NCBI GenBank assembly: GCA_023398495.1
Contig: JAEWSG010000145.1
Location: 1-24,799, forward strand
Origin: Bacillota bacterium
GTDB lineage: Bacteria; Bacillota; Clostridia; Acetivibrionales; Acetivibrionaceae
Direction of reading: 5' to 3'
Length of the DNA stretch: 24,799 nucleotides
Part shown: one piece after another, positions 16,196-24,150 of the stretch
Position numbering within the stretch: position 1 is the stretch's first letter
How the letters are laid out: every line of letters starts with the position of its first letter
Program-made: the position numbers and the translations under genes
The notes under the pieces: model-generated
Told to the model about the DNA's origin: nothing
Database searches by the model: none
What the model saw: the letters and a program-made list of their open reading frames with translations, nothing else

Positions 16196-17098
16196 ATGCT
16201 CTACCACGCACTGCTCATTGATGATGATGTCAAATATTGTGAGTCATTCAAAAAGGAAGCATCAAAACATCTGATCAATGTTTTGGTTGCCCATAACCTG
16301 GAAGAGGGCATTGAATTGGTGTCTTCCAATAGACGCATCCTGACGGTTATTCTTGATGGACATTGTTTTCTTAGCGTTGACCAGAAGGGTGATCCTAAGG
16401 CCAATTTTGTGTACCATGCCTTTCATGATTTGGATAATATTGAATTTACACAGCGAAGGGTTGTTCCCAGGTGTGTGAATAGTGAATCTCCTGATAGTTT
16501 TAAGGAAGAGCTGAACGGATTGTATGATCTGTTTGATAAGAATCAATCAGTGACCGAATTATTTGCCTGGATACGCAGGTGTATAGCTGAAAGGCCTGAA
16601 ACAGCAGTCAGAGAAGCTTACGCGTCTGTTTTTGAGAATTCTGAATTTATCTTTACAGATGAAGAAGAAGCTGAATTGATTGATTTGTTTATGTATGTTG
16701 ACTTACTTGATACAGCTGAAATACCCGGTCAACTGGCAATCATCAGGCGATTACTGGAGAAATTGGCCGATTATGCCTGCATAAGGTTTCTTGGTAAAGA
16801 TCCGGTCCACTATGCTTCCATGAAGGGCTCTTCAGTTAGGGCTATCTTTGATGCACTTGAGTCAAAAGGGATAATTCATAGTCAGATTCGCAAAATCTCA
16901 GGTCAGTTATACACATATTGCAGTGCTTTTGGAAACCATGTCAACCGTCCCAAAGTGCCGGCTTATAAGCCTTCCATATACAGCTTTCAGGCCAATCTGT
17001 TTCTTTTAGCCGAACTTATAGTATGTATTGCCGAAATTAAAGAGGGTGTGCAACCAAACCACTGCTTCATGCTCTTTTCAGGATTACCAGATGTATAA
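16196..17098 (+). CDS. Receiver-domain-like protein, last gene of the Cmr operon
   Basis: The first 60 residues look like a response-regulator receiver domain. ALLIDDDVKY has an acidic cluster D9-D11, and TVILDGHCF puts an aspartate exactly at position 54 after the third hydrophobic strand, the place of the phospho-acceptor. I see no clear conserved Lys of the fifth strand, so the domain may be degenerate or shortened. Residues about 115-300 are all-helical, ending in CSAFGNHVNR and YSFQANLFLLAELIVCI, reminiscent of helical C-termini of abortive-infection-type proteins; this resemblance is weak. No DNA-binding helix-turn-helix is evident. It begins 2 bp after cmr6, so it is translated with the interference complex. 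I do not know a named cas family for it. Confidence 0.72.
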   Translation: MLYHALLIDDDVKYCESFKKEASKHLINVLVAHNLEEGIELVSSNRRILTVILDGHCFLSVDQKGDPKANFVYHAFHDLDNIEFTQRRVVPRCVNSESPDSFKEELNGLYDLFDKNQSVTELFAWIRRCIAERPETAVREAYASVFENSEFIFTDEEEAELIDLFMYVDLLDTAEIPGQLAIIRRLLEKLADYACIRFLGKDPVHYASMKGSSVRAIFDALESKGIIHSQIRKISGQLYTYCSAFGNHVNRPKVPAYKPSIYSFQANLFLLAELIVCIAEIKEGVQPNHCFMLFSGLPDV

Positions 17099-17103
17099 TA
17101 GCC

Positions 17104-18408
17104 TTAAGTGATAGGTCGTATATTGACTGCAACAATCGTATCTACATTCTTTGATTTATCGAAGGATGTTTCTTTTGAAAATGAGACTCTTTTTCCCTGC
17201 AGGTCTGTGCCTTTAAGTCCGGTCACTTCCTGTAGTCTGAAATAGTAGCCCTTGCCATCATCACCGGTTATAAATCCGGCTTTTCCGTTGGGCAATAGAT
17301 TTTTGATAACACCGGTAAATCGTTCTGCAGTGCTTTCGGTATAAGCTATCCAGCATTTGGTTGCCATTTCCAGCAAAGAGTCGGCACTTTCGGGGAACTC
17401 ATCAGGTAAATTGCATTCCGACAGCATTGACTCTGCATCCCTGTCAGCACTCCAGCCTTGTTCCTCACGCACAGCCAAGGCCAGTTTGGCATGCAATACA
17501 GCTTCCTTTTTCATGTCTTTGGCAAAGAATAATCGTGAAAGCAACATGTAGAGCTTGACCTTCATTTCATCACTGCCCTTATCGTCTGCGGCATCAATCG
17601 CTCTAACCAGTGCTTCATCCGTTTTGCCCGCTTCCATCAGCACTTCAGCAAGCTCTTTCTTGATAAACCAGTCCTGCTTGAATTTTAGCACCTCTTTAAA
17701 TTCAGCAATAGCTTCATCATACTTATCAAGTTTGTATAAGGAAAGCGCTTTCAGCCTTCTTAGCCAGCTATCGTTGTTATTCGAAAAATTCAATTGCAAA
17801 CCAAGTGCCTCATACACCTGATCTATACATTCATTGAATTTATCCGTCTCAAAATGAAGCTTGGTACTGATCATATAGTACTTCTCTTTTTCAGAAGCTA
17901 TGGTAATGTTCTTGCCATCAGCCAGTGTCATCTTATAAGGAGAGGCACTCAGTGAAGCAATGTCAAGCTTGGCCAGCCACTCGCCAATGCTCTCTTTGTT
18001 TAATTCATAATTCTGCTCCAGGAAGTCGATTACCTGAAATGCAGTAATGTTATAAGGCGTGAATTTCTGATCGAGTGCACAGGCACTCATGATCCTGTTG
18101 GCCGCATTCATGAAGTTCTCTTCATTCTGAACAGGTTCAGGTTTAATGGCTACATGATAGAGTGACCAGCAGTAAACATTGTTCAGGTATTTGGATTCCG
18201 GATACTTCTGCAATCCCGCTTCGGCAATTTCCAATGCTTTCTGATAGATGTCTTCCTTTAGCATGGACTGTGCATATCCCCACCAGTCAAATTCGTTGCA
18301 GGTGTCTTTGAAATTTTCAAAAAGTAATTCATACTCCATTACAGCTTCTTTAAAGTTGCCACTCTTACGCAGAGCGCCTGCCTTCATGCTTTGATCTTTA
18401 AATTCCAT
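17104..18408 (-). CDS. TPR-repeat protein with C-terminal cold-shock-like (OB-fold) domain
   Basis: This 434-aa soluble protein has TPR-like helical repeats through about residues 1-350, for example ALRKSGNFKEAVMEYELLF, KYDEAIAEFKEVLKF and DMKKEAVLHAKLAL. Residues 363-432 follow the cold-shock-domain pattern: FTGVIKNLL, then KAGFITGDDGKGYYFR as the RNA-binding face, then GKRVSFSKETSFDKSKNVDTIVAV. It probably combines protein binding with RNA or ssDNA binding. It is convergent with the CRISPR operon, with only 5 bp between stops, so each transcript may run antisense into the other. Whether it takes part in defence is unknown. No stem-loop terminator is visible between the two. Confidence 0.8.
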   Translation of the reverse strand: MEFKDQSMKAGALRKSGNFKEAVMEYELLFENFKDTCNEFDWWGYAQSMLKEDIYQKALEIAEAGLQKYPESKYLNNVYCWSLYHVAIKPEPVQNEENFMNAANRIMSACALDQKFTPYNITAFQVIDFLEQNYELNKESIGEWLAKLDIASLSASPYKMTLADGKNITIASEKEKYYMISTKLHFETDKFNECIDQVYEALGLQLNFSNNNDSWLRRLKALSLYKLDKYDEAIAEFKEVLKFKQDWFIKKELAEVLMEAGKTDEALVRAIDAADDKGSDEMKVKLYMLLSRLFFAKDMKKEAVLHAKLALAVREEQGWSADRDAESMLSECNLPDEFPESADSLLEMATKCWIAYTESTAERFTGVIKNLLPNGKAGFITGDDGKGYYFRLQEVTGLKGTDLQGKRVSFSKETSFDKSKNVDTIVAVNIRPIT

Positions 18409-18494
18409 AAATTTGGTTTTAAATGTACTATGGTATAAGTATATATAATCTGAGCTTTAAAGTGTATATTTGATAACAAATCAATCCGCGATTC

Positions 18495-18960
18495 ATGGAG
18501 TCACTTGTCAGCTTTTTCAATTCCAAAGTTAACCTCAATGATGATCAAAAACAAGCGGTTGTTTTACTCGATGGTTTTTTCAGGTCTCATGATAATTGTT
18601 TTCTGCTCAAAGGATATGCAGGTACTGGAAAGACATTCCTGATAAAGGGATTGGTGGAGTATAATCCGGACCATACTTAAAAGGGAAACAGTACTTATGG
18701 CGCCAACCGGAAGAGCCGCCAGGATCATTTCTGAAAAAACCAATACAGATGCATCAACCATCCACAAGGTCATTTATGACCTTGATCTTTTGGATGAAAT
18801 AGAAGTTCTGAAGAAGGGAAAAGTATCCTATAAGTTTGTTTTCAATCTTCATAGCTTGGAGGATCAGACTGACCATATTTATATTACAATAAGAAAGGTT
18901 ATTTCACCTCAATACAGCATGATGCCAGATCCGGCAACACGGAACTTCGTGATCAGTTGA
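18495..18960 (+). pseudogene. Decayed RecD/PIF1-like ATP-dependent DNA helicase, N-terminal part
   Basis: The start reads MESLVSFFNSKVNLNDDQK, then a Walker A motif KGYAGTGKTFLIKGL, and then runs into a stop at about 18680. A second frame picks up the expected continuation as ETVLMAPTGRAARIISEKT and STIHKVIYDLDLLDEIEVLK, up to LEDQTDHIYI (motif II region). The DEAS Walker B that should follow HIYIV is missing. At least one frameshift near 18660-18690 and a loss of the rest of the helicase (normally more than 450 aa) make this a pseudogene. The family is common in Bacteroidota as a stand-alone superfamily 1 helicase. Confidence 0.85.
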
Positions 18961-19319
18961 AGGCAATTCTGGAGAAACCCTTCAGCTATTCTATCAGTGA
19001 AATGCCTTCTTCGGAGGACCCGGATGTACCGATTACAGCTACAGCATTCACTTTTGATGAGAGGATGCCGCATCTGGAATTATTGTATAATGCCTTGGAT
19101 GATTTAATTGAGATCAGGGATATTGAAGTGGATTCCATAGTTCATGAACAGTTTCATGAGCGCTATTATTTTAGTCGGAATGCTGAAAAAGCTTGTCTTG
19201 ATTTCTGGTATGATGGCAAGGGATGTTACAGCTATGTGAGGCCGCTGCCTAAGTATTGCAATTCCAACAAGCTGATGGATGATCTGCAGTCCATTATTGA
19301 GATGCTCAAGGAGGCCTGA
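18957..19319 (+). pseudogene. Open frame of unknown family, probably the 3' remnant of a deleted gene
   Basis: The frame encodes about 120 residues of normal-looking protein (for example FTFDERMPHLELLYNALDDL and HERYYFSRNAEKACLDFWY) ending at 19319. The only start near its beginning is TTG at 18957, but the frame stays open back to 18873 through sequence shared with the helicase fragment. This suggests the C-terminal end of a larger gene, left after the deletion that broke the helicase, perhaps that same helicase gene. I do not recognise the domain. It could also be a short functional gene. Confidence 0.5.
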
Positions 19320-19331
19320 GCCTGTTGTTTG

Positions 19332-20450
19332 CTACCTGCCACCCCTTATTTCAACATAATCCCTATCCAGACTAATTCCGAACTTGTTTTCAGTCACTGG
19401 ATCCACTATATATGGCTTGGCCATTTCTTCCCCAAAATGTTGCCTGAATTTCTGCCGGATATTGCTCAGGATATCGTGCTTTGTATCATGCGGCTCTCTT
19501 AGTATGTTGTCAACAACATTTTTTAAATTGTCCTGTCCTTCTCTTATGTTGACGCTCTTGTAGATATTAAGCAGTTCATCACGGTATCTGGCCATTCCAG
19601 GATAGGTAACCCCTTCCGGATGATTCAGAAAAAAAAGGTAAATAGCCATCTCCCTGGGAGATAATTTGAAGGATAGATTTCCAATGTTTGGAAAGGTCAG
19701 GCTCTTTCTCCTTTTATCAATCACCATGTCAGAATATATTTCAGTAAGCCTGAATCTGCTTCTATACAACATTTGGGTTCGTATGCTTTCAAATGTTGCG
19801 AAAATTTGGGCTACCAATGCAACGTCTATCTGCCTGTCAATGAGCCTCTGCCGGCATTCCTTACAAATATCGGCTGTCCGCAGCCTTAGCTGCACATCTT
19901 CCTTTTCCTTGCAATAGTCAAATACACAACCTCTGGCTCGTTGATGTGCCCATGCTTCCACTTCATCCATGTTGTCGAATGCAATTATGGCCAATGGAAT
20001 AGATGCCAGCTCATAAATGATCGGATAATCAGGGTCTGATTCAATGAAATTCCCCCAATCTGACGTTTGAATAAAGAAATTGTATCTGCCTGTGGGATCC
20101 CAGGCAGAGAAGAAGTTGCGCTCATTTCCGTGGTCGGTAAAAAGCACTACAACATCTTTGTCTTGAATCTTGTTTTTGCTGCGGATGTCTTCACATTGCT
20201 CAAATAAATACTTCCAGGGGTACATTTGCAACTCCGCATTACCCTGCATTCCATAAGCAGAATCCCGAACTTCACCTTCCTGATCCTGTGATATATCAGT
20301 TCGTGCTTCAACTGACGAATCGTTTTCGTCCTCTGAAGGGGCTTCTTTCCAGATATACTTAATGGGACCCGGTTGGGTCTTTATTCTATTTACAATGGAT
20401 TGAAAGAGGTTTATGTCGACCTCTTCTGAGCGATACAGATACATATTCAT
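19332..20450 (-). CDS. Unknown protein with paired-Cys motif and C-terminal winged-helix-like region
   Basis: I cannot name this 372-aa protein. Residues about 1-100 are polar and probably partly disordered (acidic and Gln-rich). The middle holds DKDVVVLFTDHGNERNFFSAWD and a Cys cluster: GCVFDYCKEK followed by ADICKECRQRL. The CxxC pair with its partners could bind zinc. The last 120 residues, from KLSPREMAIYLFFLNHPEG onward, look like a helix-turn-helix/winged-helix unit. Similar C-termini appear in other Bacteroidota accessory proteins to my knowledge. There is no signal peptide or TM. It is divergent from the caspase-like gene across 219 bp (20451-20669), which holds both promoters and nothing else I recognise. 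Confidence 0.65.
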   Translation of the reverse strand: MNMYLYRSEEVDINLFQSIVNRIKTQPGPIKYIWKEAPSEDENDSSVEARTDISQDQEGEVRDSAYGMQGNAELQMYPWKYLFEQCEDIRSKNKIQDKDVVVLFTDHGNERNFFSAWDPTGRYNFFIQTSDWGNFIESDPDYPIIYELASIPLAIIAFDNMDEVEAWAHQRARGCVFDYCKEKEDVQLRLRTADICKECRQRLIDRQIDVALVAQIFATFESIRTQMLYRSRFRLTEIYSDMVIDKRRKSLTFPNIGNLSFKLSPREMAIYLFFLNHPEGVTYPGMARYRDELLNIYKSVNIREGQDNLKNVVDNILREPHDTKHDILSNIRQKFRQHFGEEMAKPYIVDPVTENKFGISLDRDYVEIRGGR

Positions 20451-20669
20451 TCTGGTGATGATATTTGTTAACCTTCACTATATCCGTAAAGTTAGCAAAA
20501 TATATTCAATCGATACAAACTGTAATTTCAATTCCATTCCATAACACTTTCCATTAAAGTTAACCAGCTGGTCAAAAAAGCAACACTCTCAAGAATTATC
20601 ACAAATCTTTGAATCACGAATTGAAAAAACGTTTCAGGAAACTGGTAGGGAAAAATAAAATTCAAAAGC

Positions 20670-21269
20670 ATGAAGACATTAATCATACACCCAGATGACC
20701 GAACAACGGATTTTCTCAGGAATATCTATAACAATGTAGAAGATAAGACCATTGTGACGGGTGGATTCTCCAGAAACCAACTTAAGGACGCAATCAAACA
20801 TCACGACAGAATTCTGATGTTGGGACATGGTTGCCCTGCCGGTCTTTTCAGAACATCTCAAGCTTGGGGAGATGGAATCAGCAGCCTGGTTATTGACGAA
20901 GGCATGGTTGAAGGGCTAATGGACAAGGATTGCATATTTATCTGGTGCAATGCTGACCAGTTTGTCCACAATAACAGACTACATGGTTTATGCACCGGGA
21001 TGTTTATTTCGGAAGTTGATGAGGCTATGTTGTACAATTTTCCTTATTCCAATGAATTGAAGGGCCTGATTCATGATTCCAACTATGGATTCTCAAACAT
21101 TGTTGGAAGTTTTGCAGGCGAACCACTGCATGCGCTTTATAAACATTTAATGAAGGAATATGGCCAATTGGCAAAGGTAAATCCCATTGCCGAATTCAAT
21201 TTTAAACGACTGTACTTGATAACAAAACAATCTACCGGATTGTCAAATAAAATTCGTAACGCAAGTTGA
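20670..21269 (+). CDS. Small caspase-like (clan CD) protein with His/Cys dyad
   Basis: The 199-aa protein alternates hydrophobic strands and helices. Strand HDRILMLGHGCPAGLF ends in H53-G, and strand KDCIFIWCNADQFV ends in C93. A histidine after one strand and a cysteine after the next, about 40 residues apart, is the layout of caspase/CHAT-type proteases. Other conserved-looking patches are GMFISEVDEAM and NPIAEFNFKRLYL. It is smaller than typical caspases (about 250 aa) and lacks extra domains, so it may act with a partner. The divergent neighbour or the two small genes downstream are candidates. The protease call is from motif layout only. No signal peptide is present, so it should be cytosolic. 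Confidence 0.65.
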   Translation: MKTLIIHPDDRTTDFLRNIYNNVEDKTIVTGGFSRNQLKDAIKHHDRILMLGHGCPAGLFRTSQAWGDGISSLVIDEGMVEGLMDKDCIFIWCNADQFVHNNRLHGLCTGMFISEVDEAMLYNFPYSNELKGLIHDSNYGFSNIVGSFAGEPLHALYKHLMKEYGQLAKVNPIAEFNFKRLYLITKQSTGLSNKIRNAS

Positions 21270-21271
21270 GC

Positions 21272-21499
21272 ATGAACGGGCTATACTATTATCATGACAT
21301 GGAAGGTATAACATACCTATGGTTCCACTCTGACGGCAGTGTCTTCTCAATTAGCCAATGGAGAAGTAGAAAGCTGCATTGGTCAATCTTTCTAAGGAAT
21401 AGTGTAATGCCTAAGGAATTTAACTTTTCGAGTGGGACATGGAATTTACAGGAGGGTGAAAAACTTAGAATTTATCTTACAGACGAAAATGTTACGTAA
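21272..21499 (+). CDS. Small unknown protein, 75 aa
   Basis: The ATG at 21272 lies 2 bp after the caspase-like gene stop. An overlapping TTG at 21266 would add two residues. The protein is rich in aromatic residues and beta-like (GLYYYHDMEGITYLWFHSDGS, then WSIFLRNSVMP). It resembles no family I know. Tight spacing to the genes on both sides supports a real three-gene cluster. Confidence 0.5.
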   Translation: MNGLYYYHDMEGITYLWFHSDGSVFSISQWRSRKLHWSIFLRNSVMPKEFNFSSGTWNLQEGEKLRIYLTDENVT

Positions 21500-21635
21500 C
21501 TTTAAAAAAGCGCTGATCATTGCCATTGCGATCGTAGTGGTACTATGGGCCTGGGACCAGCTTAAGAAGGACAACGCATCCAGGGAACTTATGAATCGGT
21601 TAAAGAAGGCAATTGACAGCAAAAAGATTTATTGA
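21489..21635 (+). CDS. Small single-TM membrane protein, 48 aa
   Basis: The ATG at 21489 overlaps the previous gene by 11 bp. The product is MLRNFKKALIIAIAIVVVLWAWDQLKK plus a charged tail: a basic N-terminus, one hydrophobic helix at about residues 8-22, and a Lys/Arg-rich C-terminal helix. The frame is open upstream to 21432, but that part would lie inside the previous gene. It could be a membrane anchor or toxin-like peptide. Function unknown. Confidence 0.45.
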   Translation: MLRNFKKALIIAIAIVVVLWAWDQLKKDNASRELMNRLKKAIDSKKIY

Positions 21636-21728
21636 AAATCAATAACCCCAATTTAGTTCTGAAAGCAAATCAAGGGTCAAGGCAAATTACTTTAGTAGAA
21701 TTAATCAAAAAAAATAAAACAACAAACC

Positions 21729-22259
21729 ATGAAACCATCATTACAGGATCAATGCTCCGTACTGGAACAAGCCATTAATGCAATTGCACCCATTTATAAT
21801 GCTGACTCAATCAATGAGAGACAAAAGGCATTGCTTGAAACCATGATTGGTGCCGCTATCTTTTACCTACCCGGGAAAAGTGAACTCTATTCAGGCTGGA
21901 TATCAAAAAGAGCCTGGGAGTCATTGCTGGATGGTAATAAAAAGCTCACAGAGGAGCATAGATATCCAAGAAAACTCGCAGGGAAGCAACTGCTATCATT
22001 AGCATATCAGAATTTTGAAGAACCTGGCAGAAGTCTTCAGGATTTGTATCTTAAAGAATATGGAGTATTCAATCTTGTTTTGGCAAAAGAAAACAACGAA
22101 CTCCGTAAACATCAGAAAGAAATCAATTTTATAAATATTGAAACATGCTATTCTATAGCCGGAATTCAACTGATTGAAAAATCGATGCAGGAAATCAAGG
22201 ATTATATCAAGGCAAACAGAAAAAATAATTTGATTAAGATGGTGCCTCCACTGTTATGA
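21729..22259 (+). CDS. Unknown helical protein, 176 aa
   Basis: I do not recognise this soluble, mostly helical protein. The N-terminal half contains LEQAINAIAPIYNADSINERQKALLETMIGA. A Lys-rich middle contains EEHRYPRKLAGKQLL. It ends with a basic tail. TACTTTAG at 21688-21695, one mismatch from the Bacteroidota -7 box and 33 bp before the ATG, may be its promoter. It is convergent with the methyltransferase gene, with 6 bp between them. Confidence 0.6.
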   Translation: MKPSLQDQCSVLEQAINAIAPIYNADSINERQKALLETMIGAAIFYLPGKSELYSGWISKRAWESLLDGNKKLTEEHRYPRKLAGKQLLSLAYQNFEEPGRSLQDLYLKEYGVFNLVLAKENNELRKHQKEINFINIETCYSIAGIQLIEKSMQEIKDYIKANRKNNLIKMVPPLL

Positions 22260-22265
22260 ATCTTT

Positions 22266-23027
22266 TTATTTCATTTGGAATAGTTTGTAAGTAGAACCAG
22301 TTGACCCAAACTGAGGGAATTGTCTGTTAGTATCATTAAATCCAAGCTCCATCAGAATATTATTAACAAAACTTAAATCCCAATATCTTATGCAAAACTC
22401 AGCCTCATAAGAAAAAGGTCGATTCTGAAAAATACCGCTACAGATTTCATGGTATTTGTAAACGCCTATGTCATGGATCTTTGTTAATTTAACTGATCGG
22501 TTAAAATCGTTGCTATGGATGTTAATCAATTGACCCATATTAAAAAATATAGGATCCGGAAGGTCAAAAAAGAAATAACCTTTTGGTCTTAAATGTTGAG
22601 AGATTGATTTTAGGCTGTCAGTCAATTCCTGTTCAGTTAATGAATAACTCAAAACAGTGAAAAGTGCCAAAGCTAGATCTGCATCACCATTGGAATAATC
22701 AGAGATTGAACAATTATAGACCGGTATATGAACATTGTTACTCAAACATTTTGCCTGCAGCTGGTCTACCATACCGACGCTCTTTTCAACGGCAATCACA
22801 TCAAAACCACTCAGTTTCAGTGGAATAGCCAACCTACCGGTTCCTGCTCCAAAGTCTACAATGATGCCATGTAACATTATGTTCTTAATTGCATCCAGTG
22901 TTGAAGTATTGAGAATACGATAGTGGTCTCCAAAAGTCTTTTCGTAGACGAAGTCGTAATATTCTGCCCAATTGTCATGTGGTTGTTTATCACAATCATC
23001 TTTTGGTTGTCTAAATGTGTCGTTCAT
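22266..23027 (-). CDS. Class I SAM-dependent methyltransferase
   Basis: The 253-aa protein has the Rossmann-type methyltransferase core. Motif I is VDFGAGTGRLAIPL with D58 and G60-x-G62. The acidic end of the second strand is E81 in VIAVEKSVGM. The motif IV region ADLALALFTVLSYSL is followed by the post-IV HLRPKGYFFFDLPDP. The C-terminal third is beta-rich and probably gives substrate specificity. The substrate cannot be told from sequence. The layout resembles small-molecule or ubiquinone/methylase-11/25-type enzymes. Confidence 0.85.
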   Translation of the reverse strand: MNDTFRQPKDDCDKQPHDNWAEYYDFVYEKTFGDHYRILNTSTLDAIKNIMLHGIIVDFGAGTGRLAIPLKLSGFDVIAVEKSVGMVDQLQAKCLSNNVHIPVYNCSISDYSNGDADLALALFTVLSYSLTEQELTDSLKSISQHLRPKGYFFFDLPDPIFFNMGQLINIHSNDFNRSVKLTKIHDIGVYKYHEICSGIFQNRPFSYEAEFCIRYWDLSFVNNILMELGFNDTNRQFPQFGSTGSTYKLFQMK

Positions 23028-23445
23028 AATGAGTCAATAATTAAGTGAAAATACCTTTCATTAATATAATGGACATTCATAACCTTTAAATGGTATGCTA
23101 AGTTAAGAATTAGCTTCAATAAAATAGCTATTGGTTATCTAATAGTGAAAGGTATTAAAAATATATCAACAAGAATTCAGTAAAGCGAAGAAAAACAAAC
23201 AGATAACAAAGAGATAACTAGATATGAAAGTTTTGCTGGAAAACTTGTTGAATTTGCTGGAAAACTTTTCGTTCATAACCTGATTGTTGGTGATTTGATT
23301 GATATTATTACCTGTAATGAAGTTAACAAGAGAGTTCCTATAGTTTATTGGCTATTTTTAATTGCTTTAATAGCACTTTTTATAAAAAAGTGCGTTTAAT
23401 TCTCAATTTCGAGAGCTATAAGCATCAGTCCGATGGAGAATATAA
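23028..23445. other. Gene-poor interval with a start-less open frame
   Basis: This 418-bp AT-rich gap holds the promoter side of the methyltransferase gene and one plus-strand open stretch at 23184-23399 (71 codons). That stretch has no ATG, GTG or TTG start. It encodes a direct repeat SFAGKLVEFAGKLF and ends in a hydrophobic helix VYWLFLIALIALFIKK, like the tail of a membrane protein. It may be the remnant of a lost gene. No RNA gene or repeat array was recognised. Confidence 0.4.
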
Positions 23446-23694
23446 TTAATGATTCTTAAAAATCTTATCAAAAAACTCCTTATTGATTAAATAACTTTTA
23501 CCTGTCCTAGCACAATTTAACCCCATCAATCCCTGGCGGTACAATGAAATCCAGCCATCCCTTGTTTCACCTTCCTTGCAATCCAGAATATCATCCAGAA
23601 TGCAGTTAATACATTCCTCATCAGGGTCCCCTTTAGTTCGTTCAAACCTGTCCGGAACACTGATTATTTCACTACATTTTCTTGTTTTGATCAT
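23446..23694 (-). CDS. Small Cys-containing unknown protein, 82 aa
   Basis: This soluble 82-aa protein has five cysteines, including EECINCILDDILDC and GLNCARTG. It has no family I recognise. The start is ATG at 23694. Cys spacing could allow metal binding, but no classic motif is complete. It lies between two degraded stretches, so it may be an orphan. Confidence 0.45.
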   Translation of the reverse strand: MIKTRKCSEIISVPDRFERTKGDPDEECINCILDDILDCKEGETRDGWISLYRQGLMGLNCARTGKSYLINKEFFDKIFKNH

Positions 23695-23786
23695 TTCGGG
23701 TTAATTGAGTGGGATAAAGTTAACACAATTTTTAAAGGTTGAGTCATTTAGGCGTTAAGTTGTTGAGCTGAACTTATAAAAAGCAA

Positions 23787-24127
23787 ATGAAGAAAAAGTA
23801 CCTTGTTGCACTTAATCTCCTGATGCATGATGATTACAGCAAACCTTATGAATGCGATTTTAATGGCTACTGCATCCCATTCCAGTATTCATTACATGTG
23901 CAACAGGCTCCGGTATTCACACAGCACATCATGAATGGTTGGGGTTGGGCAGTCCACCTTTTGATCCACGCCCTGCATTTATTAAGTCGCTCATAAGCCA
24001 AATGGGCATCTCAGGAACTATCATTACCTATAACATGGTATTTGAGCGTTCACGCCTGGAGGCTAAAAGAACAAACCTATTGAATTACTGTCATTTGGAT
24101 ACCCTGGCGATAGTGAGGTTAATGTAG
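23787..24127 (+). pseudogene. Broken DUF2779 family (nuclease-like) gene
   Basis: Three pieces of a DUF2779 protein can be recognised in order. GYCIPFQYSLHVQ is in the first frame (from 23787). After a shift near 23940, DPRPAFIKSLI and GTIITYNMVFERSRLE follow in a second frame. KRTNLLNYCHLDTLAIVRL is then joined directly. In intact members the last two are separated by about 100 residues, and a long N-terminal region precedes the first. The gene therefore has lost its N-terminus, has a frameshift and has an internal deletion near 24063. The family is a predicted RNase H-fold/exonuclease-like protein. Confidence 0.8.
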
Positions 24128-24150
24128 GTTGTTAACAAATCTAATTAACA

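Noticed and set aside
3982..17098. CARF effector (Csm6/Csx1, Can1/2) or ring nuclease
   Set aside because: No protein in the operon shows a CARF-type domain with an attached HEPN or nuclease domain. The accessory genes are CorA and DHH types.
20670..21269. Craspase-type TPR-CHAT effector of type III-E
   Set aside because: There is no gRAMP (Cas7-11) gene, the protein has no TPR part, and it is not in the cas operon. Only a general caspase-like layout is supported.
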